The notes under the pieces: generated by a model
Told to the model about the DNA's origin: nothing
The model's input: the letters and a program-made list of their open reading frames with translations, nothing else
Databases searched by the model: none
NCBI GenBank assembly: GCA_016188005.1
Contig: JACPIQ010000062.1
Location: forward strand, 1 to 41,118
From: Candidatus Rokuibacteriota bacterium
Lineage (GTDB): Bacteria; Methylomirabilota; Methylomirabilia; Rokubacteriales; CSP1-6
Direction: 5' to 3'
Length of the DNA: 41,118 bases
Shown: positions 1-7,483 of the stretch, one piece after another
Position numbering within the stretch: the first letter of the stretch is position 1
Layout of the letters: every line of letters starts with the position of its first letter
Position numbers and translations under genes: made by a program

Positions 1-141
1 AGCGGCCGGACTTACCTCCAGTCGGCGTGGTGGCTCACGGCGTTTCCGGGCCTCGCGATATTCGCCACCGTGCTGGCGGTCAACGCGCTGGGCGACTACA
101 TGCGCGACGCCCTCGACCCGAGGCTGCGGGACCGCGTGTAG
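1..141 (+). CDS. ABC transporter permease, DppC/OppC type (3' end only)
   Basis: Only the last 46 residues are in the window. They contain a hydrophobic stretch ([20 protein letters not shown]) followed by the ending [19 protein letters not shown] final membrane helix followed by LGDxxRDALDPRxR is typical of the C-terminus of DppC/OppC-family permeases of dipeptide, oligopeptide and nickel ABC importers. The rest of the transporter lies upstream of the window, so substrate cannot be judged. The stop is TAG at 139-141. Family assignment is good for such a short piece because the tail is characteristic. Confidence 0.8.
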   Translation, partial: SGRTYLQSAWWLTAFPGLAIFATVLAVNALGDYMRDALDPRLRDRV

Positions 142-291
142 CGGCGCGCTGATCCTCTCGGCGGCGCGCCCGAGGTGGGGTCTTGACAGGTGTCGGGGTC
201 CTCGATGTCAGGCCCCGCCAGAACTTCTCCCGCGCACTCGCGGCGCTTGGGGTAGAGTCGGACGCGTGGAGGCTCGCAAGCAGCTGGTCAC
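142..291. other. Intergenic region before the tRNA
   Basis: No convincing gene is seen. A TAGAGT at 253-258 lies about 34 bases before the tRNA and could be its -10 box, but no good -35 box is present 16-18 bases upstream. A perfect TTGACA at 183-188 has no matching -10 box. Confidence 0.4.
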
Positions 292-368
292 GCGCCCGTA
301 GCTCAGTCGGATAGAGCGTCAGACTTCGAATCTGAAGGTCGGGGGTTCGATTCCCTCCGGGCGCGCCA
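292..368 (+). tRNA. tRNA-Arg (anticodon UCG)
   Basis: The sequence folds into a complete cloverleaf. The acceptor stem GCGCCCG (292-298) pairs with CGGGCGC (358-364). The D stem is GCTC/GAGC. The anticodon stem TCAGA/TCTGA encloses loop CTTCGAA with anticodon TCG at 326-328. The T arm is GGGGG-TTCGATT-CCCTC. Discriminator G365 is followed by an encoded CCA (366-368). The anticodon reads CGA arginine codons. Seventy-seven bases is a normal length. No repeated 3' end of the tRNA is seen in the window, so there is no evidence that it has served as an integration site. Confidence 0.97.
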
Positions 369-491
369 AATCTCCCACACGTTGCAGCGCAGTGCCGTTC
401 TCGCCCGTGACCGCCGGTGCCAATCACGGTGCCACAGTCGGCGCCCCTGCGTTTCCTCGCCGACATGAGTTGAGCTGTCGAAGGACTCCGT

Positions 492-1394
492 TCACGGCGA
501 GCGCTTCGGACGTAAGGCGCGCGTCAGCTCTTCCTCGAGCGCGTCGACGGCCGGCGCCAGCGCGCCGGCGTCCTGACCGCGGACCGTCCACACCCCCAGC
601 CGCAAGTCGTGTCCGCGAACACGCAGCACGCGCAGCTGCTGGCGCACCGGGCTACGGAGGACCCAGCGCTCGGGGACGAGTCCGAGTCCCGCGCCAAGCG
701 CGACGAGCGAGAGTCGGAGCTCGGAGCCGACCGCCTCGATCGCGACCTTCAGCGGCGCCTCGACACCGGCGAGCAGCTGGCGCAGCGAGCCGCGCGATGC
801 CTGGCCCTCGGAGCTCAGCACCCACGTCGCGCCTCCGAGGTCGGCCGGTGTCACCACTGACGGCAGCGGGCTCCGGCGTGAAGCGATCACGACGAGCCGC
901 TCCCGGGCGATGAGTCGGCCGGAAACGCCGCGAGGCAATCCCTCCTCGATGCCGCGATGCACCACCGCCAGCTCGAGCCCGCCCTCACGCGCTTCCTGGA
1001 CGAGGGCCGGGCTGGAACCCGAGCTGATGCGGACCTTCAGCCGTGGGAATGCGGCGCGAACGCGATCGAGCGGTTCGGCGATCCCCACGTCGAGCAAGCC
1101 CTGTGAGATCCCGACACGGCACTCGCCCATCACCGTGTCGCTCGCGGTCGGCCCCGGCTGCAGTCGTGCGGCGGCCTTGAGGACCTGCCGGCAGTGGTCG
1201 AGCGCGTCGCGCCCGGCGTGGGTCAGCCCCAGCGGCTTGGTCCGGCGGTCGAAGAGCGATCGGCCGAGCGCCTCCTCGAACCGCTGGAGCCGGCGCGTGA
1301 CGGCGGGCTGGCTCAACCGCAGGTGCCGGGCGGCCCGGTTCACGGAGCCGCTCTCGGCGACGGCGACGAAGGCTTCGATCTCATCGAGGGTCAT
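492..1394 (-). CDS. LysR-family transcriptional regulator
   Basis: A 300-residue protein of normal LysR length. Residues 1-60 form the winged helix-turn-helix (MTLDEIEAFVAVAESGSVNRA, then HLRLSQPAVTRRLQRFEEALG). The rest matches the two-lobed effector-binding domain. I start it at the ATG ending at 1394 because MTLDEIEAF is the usual LysR N-terminus; the open frame continues upstream, but the added residues are Arg-rich and lack family character. It is transcribed away from the long operon starting at 1466, across a short AT-rich gap holding a T-N11-A dyad. This is the standard arrangement for a LysR protein controlling a divergent catabolic operon, so it probably senses the operon's substrate or an intermediate. 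Confidence 0.93.
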   Translation of the reverse strand: MTLDEIEAFVAVAESGSVNRAARHLRLSQPAVTRRLQRFEEALGRSLFDRRTKPLGLTHAGRDALDHCRQVLKAAARLQPGPTASDTVMGECRVGISQGLLDVGIAEPLDRVRAAFPRLKVRISSGSSPALVQEAREGGLELAVVHRGIEEGLPRGVSGRLIARERLVVIASRRSPLPSVVTPADLGGATWVLSSEGQASRGSLRQLLAGVEAPLKVAIEAVGSELRLSLVALGAGLGLVPERWVLRSPVRQQLRVLRVRGHDLRLGVWTVRGQDAGALAPAVDALEEELTRALRPKRSP

Positions 1395-1420
1395 GCGACT
1401 TGTGCATTGTCTATCATGCA

Positions 1421-1435
1421 TTCGATTAATTTGAA
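1421..1435. promoter_or_regulatory. Candidate LysR operator (T-N11-A dyad)
   Basis: TTCGATTAATTTGAA is an imperfect 15-base dyad with TTC and GAA arms and fits the LysR T-N11-A rule (T1422, A1434). It lies in the only AT-rich stretch nearby (about 1405-1441), between the divergent LysR and UGSC-like genes. A second, looser pair CTATC (1411-1415) and GATAG (1437-1441) brackets it. Binding is inferred. Confidence 0.5.
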
Positions 1436-1465
1436 AGATAGGGTGCCGCGCGTGCACAGTGGCCC

Positions 1466-3094
1466 ATGCTGCCCACGGCGCAGAACTGGCTGGACCCGCG
1501 GCCGCAGCCACGAGGCGTGGCGCTGGCGTCCCGGCCGTCCGGCAGTCCTCGTCGCCTGGTGTGCTTCGACAACGGCAAGCTGAGCCCGCCGTATCACCGC
1601 TGGATGCCGATCCTGCCGGAGCTGGTCGCGCAGCTCGAGCGCCTCGGCCACGTGACCGTCGAGTGCAGCGACCTCTTGAGCGAACCCGTCGCGGATCACG
1701 CCGCGCACGTCGCTCGATGGCAGCGAAGCGGGATCGACGGCGTCGTCTTCGCCCTCTGCGACGCCGGCGTGACATTGCCGACGGTGCAGCTGGCGGCGGC
1801 GGCCGAGGCTGGTGGCATCCCCACCGCGATCGTCTGCACCGAACAGGTCATCGAGGTCGCCGCGGTCTCGGCCGGGTTCCTCGCACCGGGCCTGCCGTTG
1901 CTGGTCATCACAGGGGGTCGCCTCGATGGTCCCGATCAGCTCGTCGCCGCCGTCGCGGAGCTCGGCTCGGCGCTGCGCGACGCGATCAGCCAACCAGCGG
2001 CCGAGCTCCAGGCCCGCTTTCGCCGGAGCTTTCCATTCGTCGCCGCGCTGGCGCGGCGACCGGCGTCGACGGCTGCGGAGCCGTTCGCGGCGGTGGCCGC
2101 GCGCGAGTTCCTCACCGACGGGCTTCCAGTCACCGAACCGACCCGGGACCGGGTGGACGCGCTGCTCGCCACCGGCGACCGCGACCCGGAAGACCGCCTG
2201 GTGATGTCGATGGCGCCGAGCGGTTCGCCGCTCACCGTTCGTCAGGCCGCGATCTGCGCCGCGATGGCGGGCTGCGGTCCCGAGTGCTTTCTGCTCGTCG
2301 TCGCGGCGCTCCGAGCGATGGCGGCGCCCGAGTATCGGCTATCGCTCGCCTCGATCACTACGTACCCGGGCGCCAACCTGCTCGTGTTCAGCGGTCCCGC
2401 GGCCCAGGCGGCCGGCGTCGCTCACGGACGCGGCTGCCTCGGGCCCGCTCATCGCGCGAACCTCGCGATCGGGCGGGCCGTCGCGCTCACGCTGATCACG
2501 GTCGGCCGCGCGATTCCCGGGCTGTCGACGCTCTGCCAGCTCGGCTCTCCCGGGCAGATCGCCTGCTGCTTCGCCGACGACCCTCACGGTCCGCTGCCGC
2601 CGCTCCACACCGAGCTGGTCTCGCCCGGGGATTCCATCGTGCTCGTGCAGAAGTGCGAGTCGCCGCACAACGTGCTCGACCATCTGTCCTCCACGCCCGA
2701 GCAGCTCTTGGCGACGGTGGCCGCCGTGGCCGCGACGGTTGGCGGCAACAACGCCTACGTGCCCAGCGACCTCATCGTCATCCTGAATCCGGAGCACGCC
2801 GAGATCGTCGCGCGGGCAGGGTGGCGGCGGCGTGATGTGCAGCAGTTCCTCTGGCAGGAGGCCCGCAACGAGCGCAGCCGGCTGCACGGACGAGGAGCCA
2901 AGCCCGAGTGGCCCGCGGAGTGGAGCGCGCTCGATCGTGTGCCCGTCGCGCCCAGCCCGGACCGCATCTGGGTCGTCGTGGCCGGAGCGCCCGGGCCGCA
3001 TTCGATGGTGGCGAAACCATGGGGCTACGCGCAGGCCGTCTGGCAGCCCGTCCACCGCGCAGCCGTCGCCGATCGATGGCGCGGCGACACGTAA
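1466..3094 (+). CDS. UGSC-family-like protein lacking the redox Cys/Sec motif
   Basis: A 542-residue soluble protein. Residues 30-130 resemble the UGSC (seleno)protein domain: an RLVCFDNGKLSPPYHRW start, a hydrophobic strand, and then GGIPTAIVCTEQV, matching the GIPT-x-x-TE segment that follows the family's namesake motif. Where family members carry U/C-G-S-C-T, this protein has CDAGVTLPT (residues 98-106), so the catalytic Cys/Sec position appears to be lost or shifted to C98. The second half (about 235-440) matches the C-terminal domain found in long UGSC proteins: AGCGPE, RGCLGPAHRANLAIGRA and GGNNAYVPSDLIVILNPEHA. No biochemical role is established for the family. It is the first gene of the operon, 30 bases before the binding-protein gene. 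No clear ribosome site precedes the ATG, so the start is uncertain. Family assignment is moderate, from remembered motifs. Confidence 0.72.
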   Translation: MLPTAQNWLDPRPQPRGVALASRPSGSPRRLVCFDNGKLSPPYHRWMPILPELVAQLERLGHVTVECSDLLSEPVADHAAHVARWQRSGIDGVVFALCDAGVTLPTVQLAAAAEAGGIPTAIVCTEQVIEVAAVSAGFLAPGLPLLVITGGRLDGPDQLVAAVAELGSALRDAISQPAAELQARFRRSFPFVAALARRPASTAAEPFAAVAAREFLTDGLPVTEPTRDRVDALLATGDRDPEDRLVMSMAPSGSPLTVRQAAICAAMAGCGPECFLLVVAALRAMAAPEYRLSLASITTYPGANLLVFSGPAAQAAGVAHGRGCLGPAHRANLAIGRAVALTLITVGRAIPGLSTLCQLGSPGQIACCFADDPHGPLPPLHTELVSPGDSIVLVQKCESPHNVLDHLSSTPEQLLATVAAVAATVGGNNAYVPSDLIVILNPEHAEIVARAGWRRRDVQQFLWQEARNERSRLHGRGAKPEWPAEWSALDRVPVAPSPDRIWVVVAGAPGPHSMVAKPWGYAQAVWQPVHRAAVADRWRGDT

Positions 3095-3124
3095 CCACAC
3101 CGACCGACCATGGGAGACCGTCCG

Positions 3125-4183
3125 ATGAGAGTGCAGTCGCTGACCCGGCTACGGATCGTGTCCACGGCGCTCCTCGTCGCGATGGGCGTCGGCGTCCTCG
3201 CCGGCGCCGCGTCTCGTCCCGCATCGGCGCAGCCCGCCGGGGCTCCGGGTGCTGCGCCCGGCGTCCGAGGCATCAAGCCGGCGGCGATGACGCCGGTCAA
3301 GATCGCGATCGGCGGCGGGCTCAAGTCCGCGGCGTACTGGGACGTGATGGTGGCGGAGGCGCAGGGCTTCCTCGTGCAGAACAGGCTGCAGCCCGAGTTC
3401 ATCGAAGTGGCGGGCGGCCCGGACACCGTCCAGGCCGTCGTCGCGGGCTCGGCGGACTTCGGTGGCGCGGCGACCGATTCCATCGTCCGGGGCATCAACA
3501 AGGGTGCGCCGATCGCGATGATCGCCGGGGGCGCCTATCCCGCGCTCGCCCTGGTCACGGCGCCGGCGATCGACACGTACGAGAAGCTGCGCGGAAAGCG
3601 GATCGCCGTGACCAGCGTCACGGCGGGCTCGACACTCCTCCTCGTCGAGTTGCTCCGCGCCCATGGTCTCGGCGAGAAGGACGTCGAGTTCGTCCTGTCC
3701 GGCGCCACGCCGCAGCGGCTGGCCGCCGTCACCTCCGGCGCCGTGCAAGGCACCGTGCTCTCGCCGCCGGAAGACCTCACCGCCCAGAAGGCGGGCTTCA
3801 GGATCCTCGGTTACGTCAACGAGGCGGCCCGCTTCGTGTTCATCAGCCACATGGTGAGCAAGCCCTTCGCGGCGAAGAACCGCCCGGCCGCCGTCGCCTA
3901 CGCGAGGGCGATTCGCGATGCGAACCGCTTCCTGCTGGATCCCGCCAACAAGGCCGCGTCCGTCGCCGCGCTGAGGAAGTACACGAAGGCCTCGCCGGAG
4001 AACGCCGACGCCACGTACGACACCGTGATCGGCAAGCTGAAGGGCTTCGTCAAGGACGCGACGCCGACCGCGAAGGACCTCGAGGGGATGCTGAGGGTCG
4101 TCGAGCGTACCGACAAGATCAGCGGTCTCAAGACGGACACGTTCATCGACACGTCGTTCCTCAGGGACGCCGGGCAGCCGTGA
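3125..4183 (+). CDS. ABC transporter substrate-binding protein, NMT1/SsuA type
   Basis: A 352-residue exported binding protein. It begins with a basic segment and a hydrophobic helix (LLVAMGVGVLAGAA) ending in an ASAQ-like cleavage site, followed by an Ala/Gly/Pro-rich linker. The mature part has the NMT1/ThiY-like pattern: VKIAIGGGLKSAAYW, the EVAGGPDTVQAVVAGSADFGG segment, and YEKLRGKRIAVTSVTAGS. I chose the ATG at 3125 because GGGAGA at 3112-3117 is properly spaced from it; an in-frame ATG at 3110 would place that site inside the gene. It overlaps the permease gene (GTGA) and should feed that transporter. Relatives bind sulfonates, pyrimidines, aromatic acids and other small organics, so the ligand cannot be named. 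Confidence 0.9.
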   Translation: MRVQSLTRLRIVSTALLVAMGVGVLAGAASRPASAQPAGAPGAAPGVRGIKPAAMTPVKIAIGGGLKSAAYWDVMVAEAQGFLVQNRLQPEFIEVAGGPDTVQAVVAGSADFGGAATDSIVRGINKGAPIAMIAGGAYPALALVTAPAIDTYEKLRGKRIAVTSVTAGSTLLLVELLRAHGLGEKDVEFVLSGATPQRLAAVTSGAVQGTVLSPPEDLTAQKAGFRILGYVNEAARFVFISHMVSKPFAAKNRPAAVAYARAIRDANRFLLDPANKAASVAALRKYTKASPENADATYDTVIGKLKGFVKDATPTAKDLEGMLRVVERTDKISGLKTDTFIDTSFLRDAGQP

Positions 4184-5007
4184 CGCCCGCCGTGTCCGTG
4201 GCCGAGCGGGATCGGACCCGTTCACGCGGCGTCGGACGGCGCCGCCCTCGGCCCGTGCCGTTCGGCCTCGGCGGCCTGGTGGGACTCGCCATCGCGTGGG
4301 AGATCACCGCGCGAGCGATCGACAAGGAGATCTTCCTCGTCTCGTTCTCTCGCGTGCTGGCCGATCTGGCGGCCTGGCTCACGTCGGGCGACATGACCGA
4401 GCATCTCGTGGCCAGTGGCACGGAGTTCGTGCTCGGGTTCGGCCTGTCGATCGTGCTCGGTCTCCTCGTCGGCGGGGCCATGGGTCTCAGCCGGACCGCG
4501 CAGCGGATACTTGGCCCGCTGGTATCCGGTCTCTACTCGACACCGCTGATCGCCCTGACCCCGCTGTTCGTGATCTGGCTGGGGTTCGGGCTGTCCGCAA
4601 AGGTCGCGCTCGTCATGCTCGTGTCGCTGTTCCCGATCATCATCAACACGGAGACGGGGATCCGGCAGGTCGACCCGGCATACCTGGATGCGGTGCGTGC
4701 GTTCGGCGCGTCGCCGCTCCAGCTCGTCGCGAAGGTGCGTGTCCCGGCGGCGCTCCCGTTCCTCTTCGCCGGGATGCGGATCTCCGTCGCCCGCGCGACG
4801 ACCGGGATCTTCGTCGCCGAGCTCTTCGGCGCCCGCGCCGGAATCGGCTACTCGATCATCAACGCCGCGGCGTCGTTCAACACGGCGCGGCTGCTCTCGG
4901 GCATCGTCATCCTCGCGGGGTTCGGCGTCGTCATGTCCTGGCTCATCGGCGTTCTCGGTGACCGGGCGGCGCCGTGGCGCGTCACGGAGGAGCGGGAGTC
5001 GCGATGA
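4180..5007 (+). CDS. ABC transporter permease, SsuC/TauC type
   Basis: A 275-residue inner-membrane permease with about six helices. It is recognised by the cytoplasmic coupling loop YLDAVRAFGASPLQLVAKVRV followed by PAALPFLFAGMRISVARATTG, which is the BPD_transp_1 signature of the nitrate/sulfonate/taurine class. The GTG start at 4180 overlaps the TGA of the binding-protein gene (GTGA), and the end overlaps the ATPase start (ATGA at 5004-5007), so all three genes are probably translationally coupled. It should form a homodimeric channel with the ATPase. The first 25 residues are Arg-rich and cytoplasmic; a later GTG at 4192 or 4198 is possible. Confidence 0.92.
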   Translation: MTPAVSVAERDRTRSRGVGRRRPRPVPFGLGGLVGLAIAWEITARAIDKEIFLVSFSRVLADLAAWLTSGDMTEHLVASGTEFVLGFGLSIVLGLLVGGAMGLSRTAQRILGPLVSGLYSTPLIALTPLFVIWLGFGLSAKVALVMLVSLFPIIINTETGIRQVDPAYLDAVRAFGASPLQLVAKVRVPAALPFLFAGMRISVARATTGIFVAELFGARAGIGYSIINAAASFNTARLLSGIVILAGFGVVMSWLIGVLGDRAAPWRVTEERESR

Positions 5008-5828
5008 GCCCAGGGCAGCGAGTGAGCGGCGAGGCCGGCCGGATCGCCTGCGAGGGCGTGACGAAGGTCTACGAGCACCTGTCCGAGCCGCTCGTCGTCC
5101 TGGACGGCGTCTCGTTCGCGATCGAACCGGGCGAATTCGTGTCGCTCGTCGGTCCGAGCGGATGCGGCAAGTCGACGTTGCTTCGCATCATCCACGGGTT
5201 GACGCGGGCCACGTCCGGCCGGGTGACGGTGAACGGCGCGGACTCTCCGAGGCCTGCGCAGGATCGCGGCTTCGTGTTCCAGGGCGATTCACTGCTGCCG
5301 TGGCGGACGGTGGGGGCCAATGTCCGGATCGGGCTCGAGGTGCGGCGTGCGCCCCGCGCCGAGGTGCGGGCGGAAGTCGAGCGCCTCCTCGCCGTCGTCG
5401 GGCTCACGCGCTTCCGGCACCGCTATCCGCACCAGCTGTCCGGCGGCATGCGCCAGCGGGCGAACCTGGTGAGAGCGCTGGCCGTCGATCCTCCGGTGCT
5501 GCTCATGGACGAGCCGTTCGGCGCGCTGGACGCGCAGACCCGCGAGCTCATGCAGACCGAGCTCTTGAGGATCTGGGAGGCCCGGAAGAAGACGGTGCTC
5601 TTCGTCACACATTCCATCGAAGAGGCGGTCCTGCTGTCGGATCGCGTGCTCCTGATGACGGGGCGGCCCGGCCGCATCCGCGCCCAGTTCCGCGTCGACG
5701 TGCCGCGTCCGCGCGATCCCGAGGTCCGCCGCACCGCCTCGTTCGCCGAGCTGTGCCGGGGGATCTGGGAACAGCTCCGCGACGACGCGCTGGCTGCGTT
5801 CGAGGAGGAGACGAGGCTCGCAACGTGA
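5004..5828 (+). CDS. ABC transporter ATPase, SsuB/TauB type
   Basis: A 274-residue ATP-binding subunit with every motif intact: Walker A GPSGCGKST (about residue 50), Q-loop in FQGDSLLPWRTV, signature LSGGMRQR (about 146), Walker B LLMDEPFGALD (about 167) and switch histidine in VTHSIEEAV. The SsuB/TauB group is suggested by the MRQR signature ending and the SIEEAVLLSDRVLLM segment. The ATG at 5004 overlaps the permease stop and gives a natural N-terminus; upstream in-frame codons lie inside the permease gene. It powers import of the ligand of the NMT1-type binding protein. Its last codons overlap the hyuB start. Confidence 0.95.
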   Translation: MSPGQRVSGEAGRIACEGVTKVYEHLSEPLVVLDGVSFAIEPGEFVSLVGPSGCGKSTLLRIIHGLTRATSGRVTVNGADSPRPAQDRGFVFQGDSLLPWRTVGANVRIGLEVRRAPRAEVRAEVERLLAVVGLTRFRHRYPHQLSGGMRQRANLVRALAVDPPVLLMDEPFGALDAQTRELMQTELLRIWEARKKTVLFVTHSIEEAVLLSDRVLLMTGRPGRIRAQFRVDVPRPRDPEVRRTASFAELCRGIWEQLRDDALAAFEEETRLAT

Positions 5829-7483
5829 AACACAAGGACGCCTTCGATCCCGTCACGCTCGAGATCCTGTGGAGCCGGCTCCTCGCCATCGTCGACGAGT
5901 CGGCGCTGGCGCTCCAGCGCACCTCCTTCTCGACCACGGTGCGCGAGTCGAACGACTTCGCCGCGGTGCTGCTGGCTCCGGATGGCACGACGCTCGCCGA
6001 GAACTCGCTCGGCGCGCCCTCCTTCGCCGGCGTGATGACGCTGGTGATGCGCCACTTCCTCGATCGCTACCCCGCGGAGACCTGGCGCCCGGGCGACGTC
6101 GCGCTCACGAACGATCCGTGGTTCAGCACGGGCCACCTGCCCGACACGACGACGATCACGCCGATCTTCCATCGTGGCCGGCTTGTCGCGTTCACCGGCA
6201 ACACGTCCCACAAGGCCGACATCGGCGGGGTCGGCTACGCGGCCGACGCCGCGGAGGTGTTCGAGGAAGGCCTGCGGATCCCGATCTGCAAGGTGCAGCG
6301 CGGGGGCGAGCTGAACGAGGACGTCATGGAGTTCATCCGCGCGAACGTGCGTGTCCCGGACTCGGTCCTCGGCGATCTCCATGCGCAGATCGCGGCCGGG
6401 CACGTGTGCGGCGAGCGGGTCGTCGAGTTCCTCGAGGAGCAGGACGTGCCCGACCTCGCGGCGCTCGGCGATGCGATCCAGGGGCGCGCCGAGAGCGCGA
6501 TGCGCCAGGCGATCGCCGAGGTGCCCGACGGCGAGTACCGCTTCGAGATGGAGATCGACGGTTTCGAGCGGCCGACGCGCATCGTCGTCACCGTGCGCGT
6601 GCGCGGCGACGAGCTCGAGGCCGACTTCACCGGGACATCGGCACAGTCGCGCCGCGGCATCAACGCCGTCTTCAACTACACGTACGCCTTCAGCTGCTAC
6701 ACGGTGAAGTGCGTGCTCGACCCGTTCACGCGCAAGACGGGCGGATCGTATCGGCCGATGCGGATCATCGCGCCCGAGGGCTCGATCCTGAACGCGCGGC
6801 GACCCGCCGCGGTGAACGCGCGTTCGATGACCGGGCACTGCGTGTCGTCCGCGCTGCTCGGCGCGCTGAGCCAGGCGCTGCCCGACCGCGTCATCGCCGA
6901 CTCCGGCTCGTGCCCCGGGCTCCGCGTCGCGTGCTACGGCGTCGATCGCCACGGCAGCCGGTTCGCGCAGATCCTGTTCCCGAACGGCGGCATGGGCGCG
7001 CGCCCGCACGTCGACGGACTGTCCTGCACCGGGTTCCCGACCAACGCGGGCTGCGCGGCCGTCGAGGTCATGGAGGGCGTGGCCCCGCTCGTGTTCTGGG
7101 AGCGCGAGCTACTGCCGGACAGCGGCGGGCCCGGCCGCCAGCGCGGCGGCCTCGGCCAGCGCGTCGTGGTCGAGGTCGTGTCGAGGGAGCCCGTCGCGCT
7201 GTCGACGCAGTTCGACCGCATCGATCACCCGGCATGGGGACTGTTCGGCGGACTGCCAGGAGGAGCGGCGCGGCTCGTGATGAACGGCTCAGAGCGGGTG
7301 CCGGCGAAGGGACGCGTGATCGCGCGTCCGGGCGACCGCCTGACGATTCACTACGCTGGCGGCGGAGGATACGGTCCGCCAACCGAGCGCGCGCGGGCGC
7401 TGGTGGCGCGGGATCTGCGCGACGAGCTGATCTCCGCCGAGGCAGCGCGAGCGATCTACGGATACGACGGAGGCCCGCGATGA
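5825..7483 (+). CDS. hyuB: Hydantoinase B / oxoprolinase-type subunit
   Basis: A 552-residue HyuB-family protein. The N-terminus FDPVTLEILWSRLLAIVDESA and the following SFSTTVRESNDFAAVLLAPDG are characteristic, as are the segments NDPWFSTGHLPD and FTGNTSHKADIGG. Together with HyuA this subunit forms ATP-dependent cyclic-amide hydrolases (N-methylhydantoinase, 5-oxoprolinase, caprolactamase) or related acetone/acetophenone-type carboxylases; B subunits carry conserved metal and substrate residues. GTG at 5825 overlaps the ATPase stop (GTGA) and the end overlaps hyuA (ATGA). The length matches free-standing B subunits. Whether it opens a lactam, hydantoin or another ring, or carboxylates a ketone, cannot be told from sequence. 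Confidence 0.94.
   Translation: MKHKDAFDPVTLEILWSRLLAIVDESALALQRTSFSTTVRESNDFAAVLLAPDGTTLAENSLGAPSFAGVMTLVMRHFLDRYPAETWRPGDVALTNDPWFSTGHLPDTTTITPIFHRGRLVAFTGNTSHKADIGGVGYAADAAEVFEEGLRIPICKVQRGGELNEDVMEFIRANVRVPDSVLGDLHAQIAAGHVCGERVVEFLEEQDVPDLAALGDAIQGRAESAMRQAIAEVPDGEYRFEMEIDGFERPTRIVVTVRVRGDELEADFTGTSAQSRRGINAVFNYTYAFSCYTVKCVLDPFTRKTGGSYRPMRIIAPEGSILNARRPAAVNARSMTGHCVSSALLGALSQALPDRVIADSGSCPGLRVACYGVDRHGSRFAQILFPNGGMGARPHVDGLSCTGFPTNAGCAAVEVMEGVAPLVFWERELLPDSGGPGRQRGGLGQRVVVEVVSREPVALSTQFDRIDHPAWGLFGGLPGGAARLVMNGSERVPAKGRVIARPGDRLTIHYAGGGGYGPPTERARALVARDLRDELISAEAARAIYGYDGGPR

Noticed and set aside
183-210. TTGACA as a promoter for the tRNA
   Set aside because: No acceptable -10 box lies 16-18 bases downstream, and the tRNA start is more than 100 bases away.
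292-368. tRNA-Arg as an integration site for a genomic island
   Set aside because: No integrase gene and no second copy of the tRNA 3' end are visible in the window.
1757-1783. Selenocysteine readthrough in the UGSC-like gene
   Set aside because: The motif region contains no in-frame TGA and no SECIS-like hairpin is needed; the site is simply Ala-Gly-Val.
4688-5824. N-terminal extension of hyuB
   Set aside because: The frame stays open upstream through the ATPase gene, but the translation is Arg/Ser-rich. HyuB homology begins exactly at the GTG overlapping the ATPase stop.
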